Positions 7,817 through 16,576 are shown, counted from the first letter of the stretch. The stretch: DNA of 64,000 nucleotides from CAZQKW01 sp964594075 (GCA_964594075.1 CAZQKW010000018.1:1-64000), one strand, 5' to 3'. Notes: generated by a model from the letters alone, not told the origin. Numbers and translations: made by a program.

Positions 7817-8652
7817 TAAATTTGCTCCCCGAGTGTTTTAATCTGCCGATAGGTGTAAACCGGTCCATCAGTGCATACCAATGTCCTGCCGATTGAGCAG
7901 TGCTGACATTTGCCGATGCCGCATTTCATATGCCGCTCAAGGGTTGAAATAATGCAATCATCCCGCAGCCCGCGTTTCATAAGCTCGGCAATGACGGTAT
8001 TGAACATTACCGGCGGGCCGCAGACAAACGCGACGGTATTCTCAATCGGCAAATCCACCTTGTCAAACAGCGTATGCACAAAGCCGACCTCCCCGGTCCA
8101 GCTGGGAGCGCCCACGTCAACGGTAATGTAGGTTTCAAACCCCGGAAATGATTGCCATTCTTTGAGGTTTTCCTTATACATGAGATCATCGGGCGTGCGC
8201 GCGCCGTGCAGCACGATGACTCTGCCGAATTCCTTTTTATGCTGCAGCACATGAACAATGGAAGAACGCAGCGGAATCAGCCCAATACCGCCGGCAACAT
8301 ACACAATGTTTTTCCCCTTGATTTCATCAAACGGGAAACCATTGCCAAACGGGCCTCTGATACCGACCTTGTCCCCGGGTTTCAACTGGTGCAGCGCGTT
8401 TGTGACCGACCCCACCCGCCTCACCGTCAGATGAAAACGATCATTTTCCGGACTGGCCGGCAGCGACACCGCAAATTCGCCGGCCCCGAAAACCGTACAC
8501 ATGATAAACTGGCCGGACTTGATTCGAAAGTTTTTCTCTACCTCCTTGTTGTCCAGCGACATATAGAACGTCTTTACGTCCCGGATCTCATCTTTTATCT
8601 CTTCAATCGTTGCGCTTTCGGGAATAGTGATTATCTTTGTTCCATTGTTCAT
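7816..8652 (-). CDS. FAD/NAD-binding and [2Fe-2S] subunit, HydG (sulfhydrogenase gamma)/AsrB-like
   Basis: A 278-residue ferredoxin-NADP reductase-type protein. The FAD domain comes first, then the NAD(P)-binding motif VAGGIGLIPLRS, then VAFVCGPPVMF, and a C-terminal [2Fe-2S] site with Cys in MKCGIGKCQHCSIGRTLVC. This is the order in the gamma subunit of archaeal sulfhydrogenase and in AsrB. It should exchange electrons with NAD(P)H and pass them to HydB. The start MNNGTKI at 8652 is preferred because the ATG overlaps the upstream stop (ATGA, 8649-8652); the frame runs further back inside the previous gene. Its presence inside a group 4 hydrogenase operon is unusual and suggests pyridine-nucleotide coupling. 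Confidence 0.9.
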   Translation of the reverse strand: MNNGTKIITIPESATIEEIKDEIRDVKTFYMSLDNKEVEKNFRIKSGQFIMCTVFGAGEFAVSLPASPENDRFHLTVRRVGSVTNALHQLKPGDKVGIRGPFGNGFPFDEIKGKNIVYVAGGIGLIPLRSSIVHVLQHKKEFGRVIVLHGARTPDDLMYKENLKEWQSFPGFETYITVDVGAPSWTGEVGFVHTLFDKVDLPIENTVAFVCGPPVMFNTVIAELMKRGLRDDCIISTLERHMKCGIGKCQHCSIGRTLVCTDGPVYTYRQIKTLGEQI

Positions 8653-9716
8653 AACTGGTCTCTGCTTGTGATTTCGCGTCGTATGTACTTCACCACATTG
8701 GCCATTCCGATATCGCCGGGACATACCCAGTTGCAGCGTCCACAGCCAACACAGCCCGGCCGAAGATATTTTTTGCTCTGCGAATATGACAGCTTGCAGA
8801 AAAAGCGTTTATTGCGCCGGTCTTCAACCGGTTTGCGCGGGTTATGCCCTCCGGCCATCCGCGAGTAGCCTTCATAGGAGCAGGAATCCCAGGTCCGCAG
8901 CCGGTCGCACGAACCATCGGCCCTGCAGACGTCAACAATGTTAAAACATGAGCAGGAGGGGCAGACAAACGAGCAGGCGCCGCATTCAAGACACTGATCT
9001 CCCACGTATTCCCACACGGCTTCTTTTGCAAAACCGGTGGTAACGCGGTTTATGACCCGCGACACCCATGCTTTGGATTCCGTTGCTATGGCTTCAAACA
9101 GCGTTATGGATTTATCAATGCGGGCAATCTTTTCCGCCTGATGTGCTTCACCCGCTGCCTCCAGGGATAATTTCTGACACAGCGCTTTTCCCTTCTCGCT
9201 TCCGCATTCCACCAGGTAATAGTCGCCGATGTCCGTCAGGTTAAGATCGTAGCCCTCTTCGGCGGCGGGACCGCTGTCAGTGCAGACGCAGAAACAGTAG
9301 GTGAACGGGGCAATGCAGGTGTTGGTCACAATAAACATCTTTTTTCGGTGGTGGCGGTAAACTTCATCAACAAATTCCTGGCCCAGGAAAAAGCGGTCAA
9401 GGCATTGGAGACCGCTCAGATCGCAGGACCGCAACCCAAACAATGCTTTGGGCTGCTCCTTATAATCCGGCCTGATGTCCACCGGCGCAGCGCCGCCGGC
9501 ATACCGGTACGAAAGGATCCGTTCTATCTGCGGAAACACTGCGTATTTGGGCGGAGCAGCCGGGATCGGCGCGCTCAGGTTTATTGCACTGATATCGTCA
9601 ACCGGTTCAAAAAAGGTTTGTCCTGACAGGGGTTCAACGACCGGTCCATAGACCTGATAGTCGGCGCATAACGCGCGGGCAATTGTTAAGACATTATCTT
9701 TTCTGATTAGATACAT
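8649..9716 (-). CDS. 4Fe-4S subunit, HydB (sulfhydrogenase beta)/AsrA-like
   Basis: A 355-residue protein of the HydB/AsrA family. The N-terminal two thirds contain DIRPDYKEQPKALFGLRSCDL and several scattered Cys, typical of the family; the C-terminal third has two dicluster motifs, CLECGACSFVCPSCSCFN and CVGCGRCNWVCPGDIG. It should relay electrons between the flavin subunit HydG and the rest of the complex. It starts three bases after the molybdopterin gene and overlaps hydG by four, so the three are tightly coupled. HydB proteins normally sit with a group 3 hydrogenase HydDA, which is absent here; the hydrogenase present is group 4. Confidence 0.9.
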   Translation of the reverse strand: MYLIRKDNVLTIARALCADYQVYGPVVEPLSGQTFFEPVDDISAINLSAPIPAAPPKYAVFPQIERILSYRYAGGAAPVDIRPDYKEQPKALFGLRSCDLSGLQCLDRFFLGQEFVDEVYRHHRKKMFIVTNTCIAPFTYCFCVCTDSGPAAEEGYDLNLTDIGDYYLVECGSEKGKALCQKLSLEAAGEAHQAEKIARIDKSITLFEAIATESKAWVSRVINRVTTGFAKEAVWEYVGDQCLECGACSFVCPSCSCFNIVDVCRADGSCDRLRTWDSCSYEGYSRMAGGHNPRKPVEDRRNKRFFCKLSYSQSKKYLRPGCVGCGRCNWVCPGDIGMANVVKYIRREITSRDQL

Positions 9717-9719
9717 GGG

Positions 9720-11729
9720 TTATACCTTTTCAATTCTGATCGGCACGGTTGCATCTTCGCCCTTGTGCAAGAGCTCCTGGGGACCAACCAGGCGTTGTAT
9801 GATTTTTTCCTTGGCAAAATACGGCGCATAGGCGGCGTTGGGCTTTATATCTTCCGATATTTTCACCGCCAGCAGGAGTTCTCCATAGGGCGACACGACC
9901 TTGACCTGCCATTGGTTACGCACCTGCAATAGCCGGGCTGTCTCCGGCGCAATTTCAATATAGCCGTCGGGATAGTCAAGCAGCGTCGCATTGTATTCCC
10001 GCATGGGAATAAAGGTTTTTCTCATGAGATTATTCTGATGCCAGAAATCCTGCGCTTTCCCGATCATGAGAAGATACGGGAAATCGGCACTGGCAGCGGG
10101 CAGATCAAATTTTCCTGAAACCGGCGCAAAGTTTATGGTTCCGCCATTGTGCGCAAGGTCAAAATGCGGCGTTCCCCGCGGATGTTTTTCATTGCACGGC
10201 CATTGAATGCCGCCGAAGGCTGATTCAAGCAGGGTATGCGAAATACGCGCATACGGCGGCGTGAGCCGGGCAATCTCATCCATCACATCTGCAGGCCCCG
10301 CATAGTTCCATGGTGCGCCGACCTGCTGCGCCATGCGGGTCAGCAATTTCCAGCCGGGAAGAATACCGGGTTGCGGTGCGCGTTTCTTTTTTGACAACTG
10401 AACGCGGCGATCGGTATTCGTAAAGGTGCCGTCTTCTTCAATGTAGGAGGCAACCGGCAGCACGGCATGGGCATAATCCATGAACCGATTATGGTAGGAA
10501 CCGATATACACGACAAATTCAAGCTGCTTAATTGCTTCGGCGCTTCTGATGATGCCTTCGTCATGATCCACAGCCACCAGGGCTTTGAGCGAGCCGGGGG
10601 CACTGTCCAGCAGGTCATACACAGAACGGCCCGGTGCCGTATTAAGGCTGACACCCCAGGCCTGATTGAATTTTTGCACGGCGTCCAGATTAGACAGGGG
10701 TTGAAAGCCGGTAAGCAAATCCGGTGCGCATCCCATGTCAAAACCGCCCTGAAGATTATTCAGACCGGTTATTGGATTGACACCGCAGCCTTCTCTGCCG
10801 ATATGCCCCGTCATAGCCAACAGATTGAAAATATAGCCGATGGTATCCTCATCCAGCCCGGAAATACCGGACGCAAAAAATGCCATTGCGGTTTGAGCCT
10901 GGCGCAGCGTCTCTGCCACCTTTTGAAATGATTCAACAGCTATGCCGGTGCCCTGGGTTATCTGCTGATCGGTAAGCGCAAGCAGCGATGCCGAACATTG
11001 CTCAAAACCGTTGCTGCGGGCGCGCAGGAAATCAGCATTTATAAGCCCCTCACGCACCACACACCGGGCTATTGCCGCGATAGCAAGCTTCAATGAGCCC
11101 GGCGTAACATGCAGGAACTGGGTGCTCAGCTTTGCCATCTGGGTGCGCCGGCTGTCAATGGTGATGATGTGTGCCCCCGCCTGAGCCGCCTTGTGGATTT
11201 CACTGCCAATGATGGGATTCTGTTTGGTAATATCGCTGCCCAGCACCAGCACGCATTCTGCCTTGGAAATTTCCTCAAGAGATCCGGTCATTCCGGCCAT
11301 GCCGGTTGCTGCTGCCAGCACATTGAGGCTGTTGCGATGTCCGGATTCAGAGGCGAGCGTTATGTTATTGGTCTTAAACACGGCGCGTGCCAGCTTCATA
11401 AGAAGAAACTGCTCTTCATTCGTTGCCCGGGGAGAAGCCAGAAAACCGATAGCCGCCGGCGAAAATGATTTAAGTTTCTGCGCAACATACGGCAACGCTT
11501 CATCATAAGAAACCTGCCGGTATTGCCCATTCTGTTTAAGGAGGGGTCCTGAAATTATTTGCGGGGTGTTGAGCAACTCATGGATATTCCAGCCCCGGAC
11601 ACACAGCCGGCCTTTGCTCACCGGGTGGTTTTGCGAGGGGAAGACGCGTTCAACGGCGCCGCCCTGTATCATCATAAAATGACCGCAGCCGGTTCCGCAA
11701 AATGTGCATACGCCAGGTTTTTGCTTCAT
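9720..11729 (-). CDS. Molybdopterin oxidoreductase-family subunit, FdhF/NuoG-like, lacking the catalytic Cys/Sec
   Basis: A 669-residue protein of the formate dehydrogenase/NuoG family. An N-terminal [4Fe-4S] site is complete (CTFCGTGC at 8-15, then C43 in GRLCVRGW). Molybdopterin-family blocks follow, such as GRREGCGVNP-like GREGCGVNPITGLNNLQGG and the C-terminal MREYNATLLDYPDGYIEI with Q/V-rich end. In E. coli FdhF the metal-ligand Sec is followed by His (V-U-H-G); here the aligned segment is ASESGHRNS, with Gly130 in place of Sec/Cys and His131 kept. No in-frame TGA occurs. Formate oxidation is therefore doubtful; it may act as a NuoG-like electron conduit or use another substrate. It is co-transcribed with HydB and HydG. 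Confidence 0.85.
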   Translation of the reverse strand: MKQKPGVCTFCGTGCGHFMMIQGGAVERVFPSQNHPVSKGRLCVRGWNIHELLNTPQIISGPLLKQNGQYRQVSYDEALPYVAQKLKSFSPAAIGFLASPRATNEEQFLLMKLARAVFKTNNITLASESGHRNSLNVLAAATGMAGMTGSLEEISKAECVLVLGSDITKQNPIIGSEIHKAAQAGAHIITIDSRRTQMAKLSTQFLHVTPGSLKLAIAAIARCVVREGLINADFLRARSNGFEQCSASLLALTDQQITQGTGIAVESFQKVAETLRQAQTAMAFFASGISGLDEDTIGYIFNLLAMTGHIGREGCGVNPITGLNNLQGGFDMGCAPDLLTGFQPLSNLDAVQKFNQAWGVSLNTAPGRSVYDLLDSAPGSLKALVAVDHDEGIIRSAEAIKQLEFVVYIGSYHNRFMDYAHAVLPVASYIEEDGTFTNTDRRVQLSKKKRAPQPGILPGWKLLTRMAQQVGAPWNYAGPADVMDEIARLTPPYARISHTLLESAFGGIQWPCNEKHPRGTPHFDLAHNGGTINFAPVSGKFDLPAASADFPYLLMIGKAQDFWHQNNLMRKTFIPMREYNATLLDYPDGYIEIAPETARLLQVRNQWQVKVVSPYGELLLAVKISEDIKPNAAYAPYFAKEKIIQRLVGPQELLHKGEDATVPIRIEKV

Positions 11730-11779
11730 AGCCTAACTCCAGAAGATTAAAACAATAGCATTACAGTGCTGGCATTGTC

Positions 11780-12706
11780 CTAAAGTCCGCATACCGCCAG
11801 AATTAACGCGACCAAAGAAATAATAAACATGCCCATAAAATAGCGAACCGCTTGATCAATGCGGTAGCGGGGATGGATTGCGGCAATCAGCGTGATAATG
11901 AGCACTAGCACCAGCACCTTAACCAAAAAAACCAGCAGATTAAGGGGAACAGCCAGACTGTTGCCCCCGGGAACAAACAAGGCGATAAAAATGGCGCTGT
12001 ACACGACCAGCTTTGCCATCTGCAGATATTTAAATAATGCCAGTTTGGGCCCGGAGTATTCAACCAGCGGTCCTTCCATGATTTCAGTTTCTGCTTCGGT
12101 GATATCAAAAGGCAGACGGCCGACAAAACCCTGCAGCGAGAATAACAAAACCCCCAGCATAATCAACCCGGAGAGCGGAAAGATTCCAGAGCCATAGATT
12201 GCGCCGTTCATCACTGCATCAAGGCGCAGGGACCCGGCATGGATTGCAGCGACTACCAGCCCCACCGCCAGCAGTGGTTCAAGGGTCATCATGGCCATCA
12301 TTTCGCGGCTCATCCCAACCAGTGAATAGAGAGAGCCTGCCGCCAAACCGGCAAACAGGGTTGCTATGCCGCACAGGGTGAGCAAATAGATGAGCAGAAT
12401 CGTGTCGCCGGCTGCGTTTAGCGGAATACTCATCCCCATCGGAACCAGCGTCGCAACGGTGAGTATAGCCGCCAGCGACAGATATGCCGCAAAGCGCTGG
12501 ATGGTGGGGTTTTCCCCCACTTCTATATCCTCCTTGCCCAGCAGTTTGAGCAGATCAAAATAGGGCTGCAGTACGGGGGGGCCTTTTCGCGACTGAACCT
12601 GTGCGGTAACCTTGCGTAACACGCCCTCAAAAAATGGCGCGGTAAAAAGCACGAGTGCAACATTGCCTATGCCAGCCATAATCATCAAACCGAATCGTGG
12701 TTCCAT
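11780..12706 (-). CDS. Membrane subunit of group 4 hydrogenase, NuoH/HycD-like
   Basis: A 308-residue integral membrane protein with about eight hydrophobic helices. The family marks are VQSRKGPPVLQPYFDLLKLLGKE near residue 40 and DITEAETEIMEGPLVEYSGPKLALF near residue 200, the loop rich in acidic residues that joins the quinone/coupling site in NuoH relatives. It anchors the NuoB/CD/I module to the membrane and forms the start of the ion path. It follows the NuoL-like gene by 75 bases. Assignment to HycD rather than NuoH rests on operon content. Confidence 0.92.
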   Translation of the reverse strand: MEPRFGLMIMAGIGNVALVLFTAPFFEGVLRKVTAQVQSRKGPPVLQPYFDLLKLLGKEDIEVGENPTIQRFAAYLSLAAILTVATLVPMGMSIPLNAAGDTILLIYLLTLCGIATLFAGLAAGSLYSLVGMSREMMAMMTLEPLLAVGLVVAAIHAGSLRLDAVMNGAIYGSGIFPLSGLIMLGVLLFSLQGFVGRLPFDITEAETEIMEGPLVEYSGPKLALFKYLQMAKLVVYSAIFIALFVPGGNSLAVPLNLLVFLVKVLVLVLIITLIAAIHPRYRIDQAVRYFMGMFIISLVALILAVCGL

Positions 12707-12781
12707 ATCAGTTATTTCCTTGAACTCTGAGTCGTTGAAAAACCCCCGCTATTTTTTTCTAAAAAATATAAATCATGTTCC

Positions 12782-14686
12782 CTACTGCTGATGTGCCCCC
12801 GGTTTGCCGCCAATCCACCGAAAATAACGTTTAATGCCGGCATACAGATGGTGCGCCCCATACCGATACATTTCTGCATCTCTGCTATAGCCGCACAGCC
12901 AGGGCTCATCAACCCGTTTTGTCGCGCCCCCGAGCCGCGAGATTATCAGCGCAGCACAGAACATAATGCCCATGACGACGATAATGACCAGCGGGTCAAA
13001 CAGTGCGGAGCCGTGTGCGCTGGCGATGCCGGCTATCCCGTCCAGGTTGGCAAGCGGCAATTTTGCCAGACCCGCGGCCAGACCCTGCTGACTGTTGGCC
13101 AGTGCCAGCTCGATAATTTGATAGGCGCCGATAGGGATAATGCCGAATACCAGACACAGTGCCGCAAGGATCAATTGGGGAAACTGCATCATCCAGCCCA
13201 CTTCAAGTAGCGGCGTGCGCGAAGCTTTTTGCGCAACAAGGCTGCTGGTTCGGGATAAAAAGCTCACGCCGAAGAATTTCATAAACGAGGCAAGTGTTAT
13301 GGCGCTGGTCAAAATTGCAAACACCGCACACACGCCTAAATACGGGGCGTTGCTGCTGCCCAGTATGGTAGAAACATAAATGCTCCATTTGCTGGCAAAG
13401 CCGTTAAACAGCGGAACACCGGCAATGGAAAATGAGGCGATCAACGTCATGACTGCGGTTACCGGCATATATTTAATAAGGCCGCCCAGTTTGTTCAGAT
13501 CCTGGGTGTCGGTGGCATAGAGCAGGGAACCGGCATTTAAAAACAGCAAACTTTTAAAGGTGCCATGGTTAAGGGTGTGAAAAATTGCGCCATAGAATCC
13601 GATAATCGCAAGACCCATGATAATTTCATTGTGCATACCGGTTCCGATGAGCGCAACACAGGCGCCGAGTCCCAAAAGGATATACCCGATCTGGCCAATG
13701 CTGTGAAATGCCAGCAGCCGTTTGGACTGTTCCTGTTTGAGGGCTTGCATGGTGCCGACAAAAAGCGTAATCGTGCCCATAACGGCGATTATCATGCCCC
13801 AGACCTGGTTTGGATATAAGGTCACGGCGCTTTCCGGAATAAGCCACAAAAATGTGCGCATCAGGCCGTAGACCCCGGTTTTAATCATGACGCCGGACAG
13901 CAGAGAACTTACCGGTGACGGTGCCGCAGGATGAGCATCCGGAAGCCACATCTGCCCGAAAGGCCACATGCCTGCTTTAATACCAAAGCCCACCAGATAG
14001 AGAAGAAATGCCATGCTCACCAGCGCGCTGCTGCTCTGCAACAAGCCCGGCAGCGTGTGGCTTATGGCGTCAAAGTCATATGTTTGAACCGTTTCGGCGC
14101 CAATTACTGTGGGGCTTTCGCCGATAATGCCGGAAGCCGCCATAATCAAAACGCAGGCAATTTGCATCATAATGAGATATTTATTTGCCGCACGAACGTT
14201 GCTGTGTTTTTTAAATTCATACCTAACGAGAGCAAAAGAGGACAGGGTCATAAGCTGCCAGAAGATGAAAAAGAACAGCATCAAGTCGGTTACACAGACA
14301 ATTCCATACATGCCGGCAATAAAGAGCAGGAAATAGGGATAATAACGCGCAACGCCATAATCCCGGTAATGCTCCATATAACTTATGGAAAAAAATGCTG
14401 AAAGGATTGCTATGGTTGCGATAAGACCAATAAAGACCGCCGACAAGCCGTCAATATATATTCTGCAAGCGGAGCCTGCAGAGGGGATAGCGAGGAGGGT
14501 AAGAGCCTTGCTGGGACCTGATATCAGGACCGAGCCTGCTGCATACAGGGCACACATTCCGGACAAGGCCGTTAATAAAAAGCATAACCAGCCGGCGGCG
14601 GTTTTATTTTTTGCGAATAAGAGCGTGAGGGGTGCTCCGACTATGCTTATTGCCAGAGCTATGAGAATGGCATTGGCGGCAGTCAT
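12782..14686 (-). CDS. Antiporter-like ion-pumping subunit, NuoL/HyfB/HycC-like
   Basis: A 634-residue membrane protein with about 15 hydrophobic helices and the proton-conducting antiporter signature, including GFGIKAGMWPFGQMWLPDAHPAAPSPVSSLLSGVMIK and LNHGTFKSLLFLNAGS with key Lys and His residues. The C-terminal segment RVDEPWLCGYSRDAEMYRYGAHHLY is typical of HyfB/HycC relatives. It should couple H2 chemistry to H+ or Na+ translocation. It is the first gene of the operon; a sigma-54-type promoter lies about 120 bases upstream of its ATG. Only one antiporter-like subunit is present, as in HycC-type complexes. Confidence 0.93.
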   Translation of the reverse strand: MTAANAILIALAISIVGAPLTLLFAKNKTAAGWLCFLLTALSGMCALYAAGSVLISGPSKALTLLAIPSAGSACRIYIDGLSAVFIGLIATIAILSAFFSISYMEHYRDYGVARYYPYFLLFIAGMYGIVCVTDLMLFFFIFWQLMTLSSFALVRYEFKKHSNVRAANKYLIMMQIACVLIMAASGIIGESPTVIGAETVQTYDFDAISHTLPGLLQSSSALVSMAFLLYLVGFGIKAGMWPFGQMWLPDAHPAAPSPVSSLLSGVMIKTGVYGLMRTFLWLIPESAVTLYPNQVWGMIIAVMGTITLFVGTMQALKQEQSKRLLAFHSIGQIGYILLGLGACVALIGTGMHNEIIMGLAIIGFYGAIFHTLNHGTFKSLLFLNAGSLLYATDTQDLNKLGGLIKYMPVTAVMTLIASFSIAGVPLFNGFASKWSIYVSTILGSSNAPYLGVCAVFAILTSAITLASFMKFFGVSFLSRTSSLVAQKASRTPLLEVGWMMQFPQLILAALCLVFGIIPIGAYQIIELALANSQQGLAAGLAKLPLANLDGIAGIASAHGSALFDPLVIIVVMGIMFCAALIISRLGGATKRVDEPWLCGYSRDAEMYRYGAHHLYAGIKRYFRWIGGKPGAHQQ

Positions 14687-14816
14687 GGTGCATGGTTCCT
14701 TGGATTAAAGGTTGATTACAGTTTCTGTGGTGCGCGTGCTCCCGATTGCATAAAGGTATTTGCTTGGAATTAAAAATGCATTAAAAATAAGCATGATGCG
14801 AGGCATACCCTGTGTT

Positions 14817-14833
14817 GTGCAAAAAATAAGCCA
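14817..14833 (-). promoter_or_regulatory. Sigma-54 (-24/-12) promoter for the hydrogenase operon
   Basis: Reading the minus strand from 14833 gives TGGCTTATTTTTTGCAC, with GG and GC separated by ten bases, matching the consensus TGGCAC-N5-TTGCW closely. Transcription would start near 14807 and leave a leader of about 120 bases before the NuoL-like ATG at 14686. E. coli formate hydrogenlyase operons also use sigma-54. The match is seen; use is inferred. Confidence 0.6.
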
Positions 14834-15034
14834 TATGCACACCGGCATATCATGCCCATTGCTTAATCGGTTCAGGATCAGGGAAGCTATGCGGCCTGCA
14901 CAGTGCTGAGAATGCGGTATAATTCATAACGCCTTGCAAAACATAGATTGAATACAACGCGGACAAAGTGCGGAAGAATAGGGCGCATACGCGGTAAAAT
15001 AACATTTTTATTGATTACCAAAGACACGTTTTTT

Positions 15035-15047
15035 TGACAAAATGACA
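15035..15047. promoter_or_regulatory. Putative enhancer-binding-protein site, imperfect (TGACA-N3-TGACA)
   Basis: The sequence TGACAAAATGACA is one change away from the palindrome TGTCA-N3-TGACA. Its reverse complement TGTCATTTTGTCA matches the site at 53533 (TGTCAATTTGTCA) at 12 of 13 positions. The flank TGACAGCGG also resembles the flank TGACAGCGA at 53571. Function as an activator site is inferred from recurrence before two sigma-54-type promoters. Confidence 0.45.
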
Positions 15048-15139
15048 GCGGCTTGTTTCCGGTTTGTAGTGCTGGATCTTCCGCTATAGTTGTTGAATGT
15101 ATTGATTTTGCTAAAATAATGTTATTGTTGCCGGTTAAT

Positions 15140-15154
15140 CTGTCAAATTGACAG
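15140..15154. promoter_or_regulatory. Putative enhancer-binding-protein site, perfect palindrome
   Basis: CTGTCAAATTGACAG is a perfect inverted repeat of seven bases about a single central A. Its core TGTCA-AAT-TGACA has the same arms and spacing as TGTCA-ACA-TGACA at 53563, upstream of the acyl-CoA dehydrogenase operon. It may serve the divergent kinase gene as well as the hydrogenase operon. Confidence 0.5.
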
Positions 15155-15404
15155 GGTGGAATCCGTGCAATGCCCCTTCAACTGTTTAATATTACATGGA
15201 GTTGTGAATACAAGCCCTTAGGATAATGAGGCACGGTGAAATCTCAGTTATTTTAATAAGCATGGATAGAGAGAATTTTAAAGTGACTCAAGGTGGACAA
15301 GGAGAAATAATTTGTTACCACAAGCCATACACAGTTTCTTTTCTTGAGAATTTTGTTCAACGAACATATAGTTAGTTTCTTACACAAGGAGTAGTTTCTG
15401 AAAT

Positions 15405-16568
15405 ATGGAGACGCTTAACATTTTAGTCGTTGAAGATGAATATGGTATGCGCCTGGCAATTGCGCGGGCGTTGCGCGACTTCACCACTCGCCTTCCCGAG
15501 GTGGAAGGGGAGATCGGCTTCACGATCAATCAGGTTGAGGTGGCGGAAAAAGCGCTCAACATTATTAACGAAAGCCCTCCTGATATTATCCTGCTGGATT
15601 ATAAACTGCCGGGGATGAGCGGGCTGGACCTTCTTTCTCAACTTTCCTCCCGGCATCTGGATATACTGACCATCATGATAACCGCATATGCTTCTATTGA
15701 GACCGCAGTTACCGCAACCAAGCAGGGTGCGTTTGATTTTCTTGCCAAGCCCTTTACCCCTTCAGAGCTCAAGGAGACCATCTACAAGGCGGCAAAGCAT
15801 CTGATATTAATGCGCCAGGCTCACAAACTGGCGCAGGAAAAACGCAAAGTTCGCTTTGAGTTCATATCGGTGCTCGCTCATGAGTTGAAGGCTCCTCTGG
15901 CAGCGCTCGACGGCTATCTGAATGTCTTAAAAGAACGGGCAGCCGGCGACAATCCGGAAGTATATGACCATATGATTGACCGGTGTCTGACCCGCATTCA
16001 GGGGATGCGCAAAATGATAGGGGATCTTCTTGATCTGACGCGGATTGAATCAGGCGAGCGCACGCGCGAAATAACAGAAGTGGATGTGCGAGAGATAGCA
16101 CAGAGCGCAATTGAAACGGCGCGCGCAGAGGCGCAGGAGCGAAACATTGCCATTGCACTCCATGCTGATGGTCCGGTGCTCATGCAGGCCGACCGCAGTG
16201 AAATTGAGATTATTCTCAACAATCTTATCACTAATGCGGTCAAGTATAACCGGGAGGAAGGCTCCGTGGCAGTGCATATTGGCGCCAACAATGGAAAAGT
16301 GAACATTTCGGTCAGCGATACCGGTATTGGCATGACCGCAGAAGAAGCATCCCGCTTATTTAACGACTTTGTGCGGATAAAAAATGAAAAGACCAGAAAT
16401 ATACTGGGCAGCGGGCTGGGTCTTTCCACGGTAAAAAAGATAGCCCTGCTCTATGGCGGGGAAGTCAAAGTAGAAAGCGAGCCGGACAAGGGCAGCACCT
16501 TTACGGTGGTGCTTAATCGTAATGCCGCCCCTGCAGAGACGGCAGCGATGTTGGACGCGCAGAACTGA
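15405..16568 (+). CDS. Receiver-histidine kinase hybrid
   Basis: A 387-residue soluble protein. Residues 5-125 are a receiver domain (ILVVEDEYG, phospho-acceptor in PDIILLDYKLPG, switch Thr in TIMITAYAS, Lys in FLAKPF). Residues 145-225 carry the HisKA box FISVLAHELKAPLAALDGY with the phospho-accepting His. The C-terminal ATPase has the N box NNLITNAVKYN, G1 DTGIGM and G2 GSGLGLSTV. No transmembrane or sensor domain is present, so the receiver is the input. It is divergent from the hydrogenase operon, with a single receiver gene at the operon's far end as a plausible partner. A role in controlling the hydrogenase genes is inference. Confidence 0.9.
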   Translation: METLNILVVEDEYGMRLAIARALRDFTTRLPEVEGEIGFTINQVEVAEKALNIINESPPDIILLDYKLPGMSGLDLLSQLSSRHLDILTIMITAYASIETAVTATKQGAFDFLAKPFTPSELKETIYKAAKHLILMRQAHKLAQEKRKVRFEFISVLAHELKAPLAALDGYLNVLKERAAGDNPEVYDHMIDRCLTRIQGMRKMIGDLLDLTRIESGERTREITEVDVREIAQSAIETARAEAQERNIAIALHADGPVLMQADRSEIEIILNNLITNAVKYNREEGSVAVHIGANNGKVNISVSDTGIGMTAEEASRLFNDFVRIKNEKTRNILGSGLGLSTVKKIALLYGGEVKVESEPDKGSTFTVVLNRNAAPAETAAMLDAQN

Positions 16569-16576
16569 ATATCAAC

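Larger units (their letters stand above)
14687..15404. promoter_or_regulatory. Divergent regulatory spacer between the hydrogenase operon and the receiver-kinase gene
   Basis: This 718-base spacer has no convincing gene. It holds the sigma-54 element at 14817-14833, two TGTCA/TGACA-type sites at 15035 and 15140 (listed separately) and AT-rich sequence leading to the ATG at 15405. The distances of the two sites from the predicted start of the minus-strand operon, about 235 and 340 bases, suit enhancer binding. I could not identify a clear promoter for the plus-strand gene; only weak -10-like stretches are seen. Confidence 0.5.

Noticed and set aside
9720..11729. Selenocysteine in the FdhF-like protein
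   Set aside because: No in-frame TGA occurs; the corresponding codon encodes Gly.
12712..12912. 66-codon frame between the NuoH- and NuoL-like genes
   Set aside because: Mostly overlaps the end of the NuoL-like gene in another frame, with no domain or start signal.
15150..15170. Second sigma-54-like element (GG-N10-GC) pointing at the kinase gene
   Set aside because: Only the GG and GC pairs fit; other consensus bases do not, and it overlaps the palindrome.
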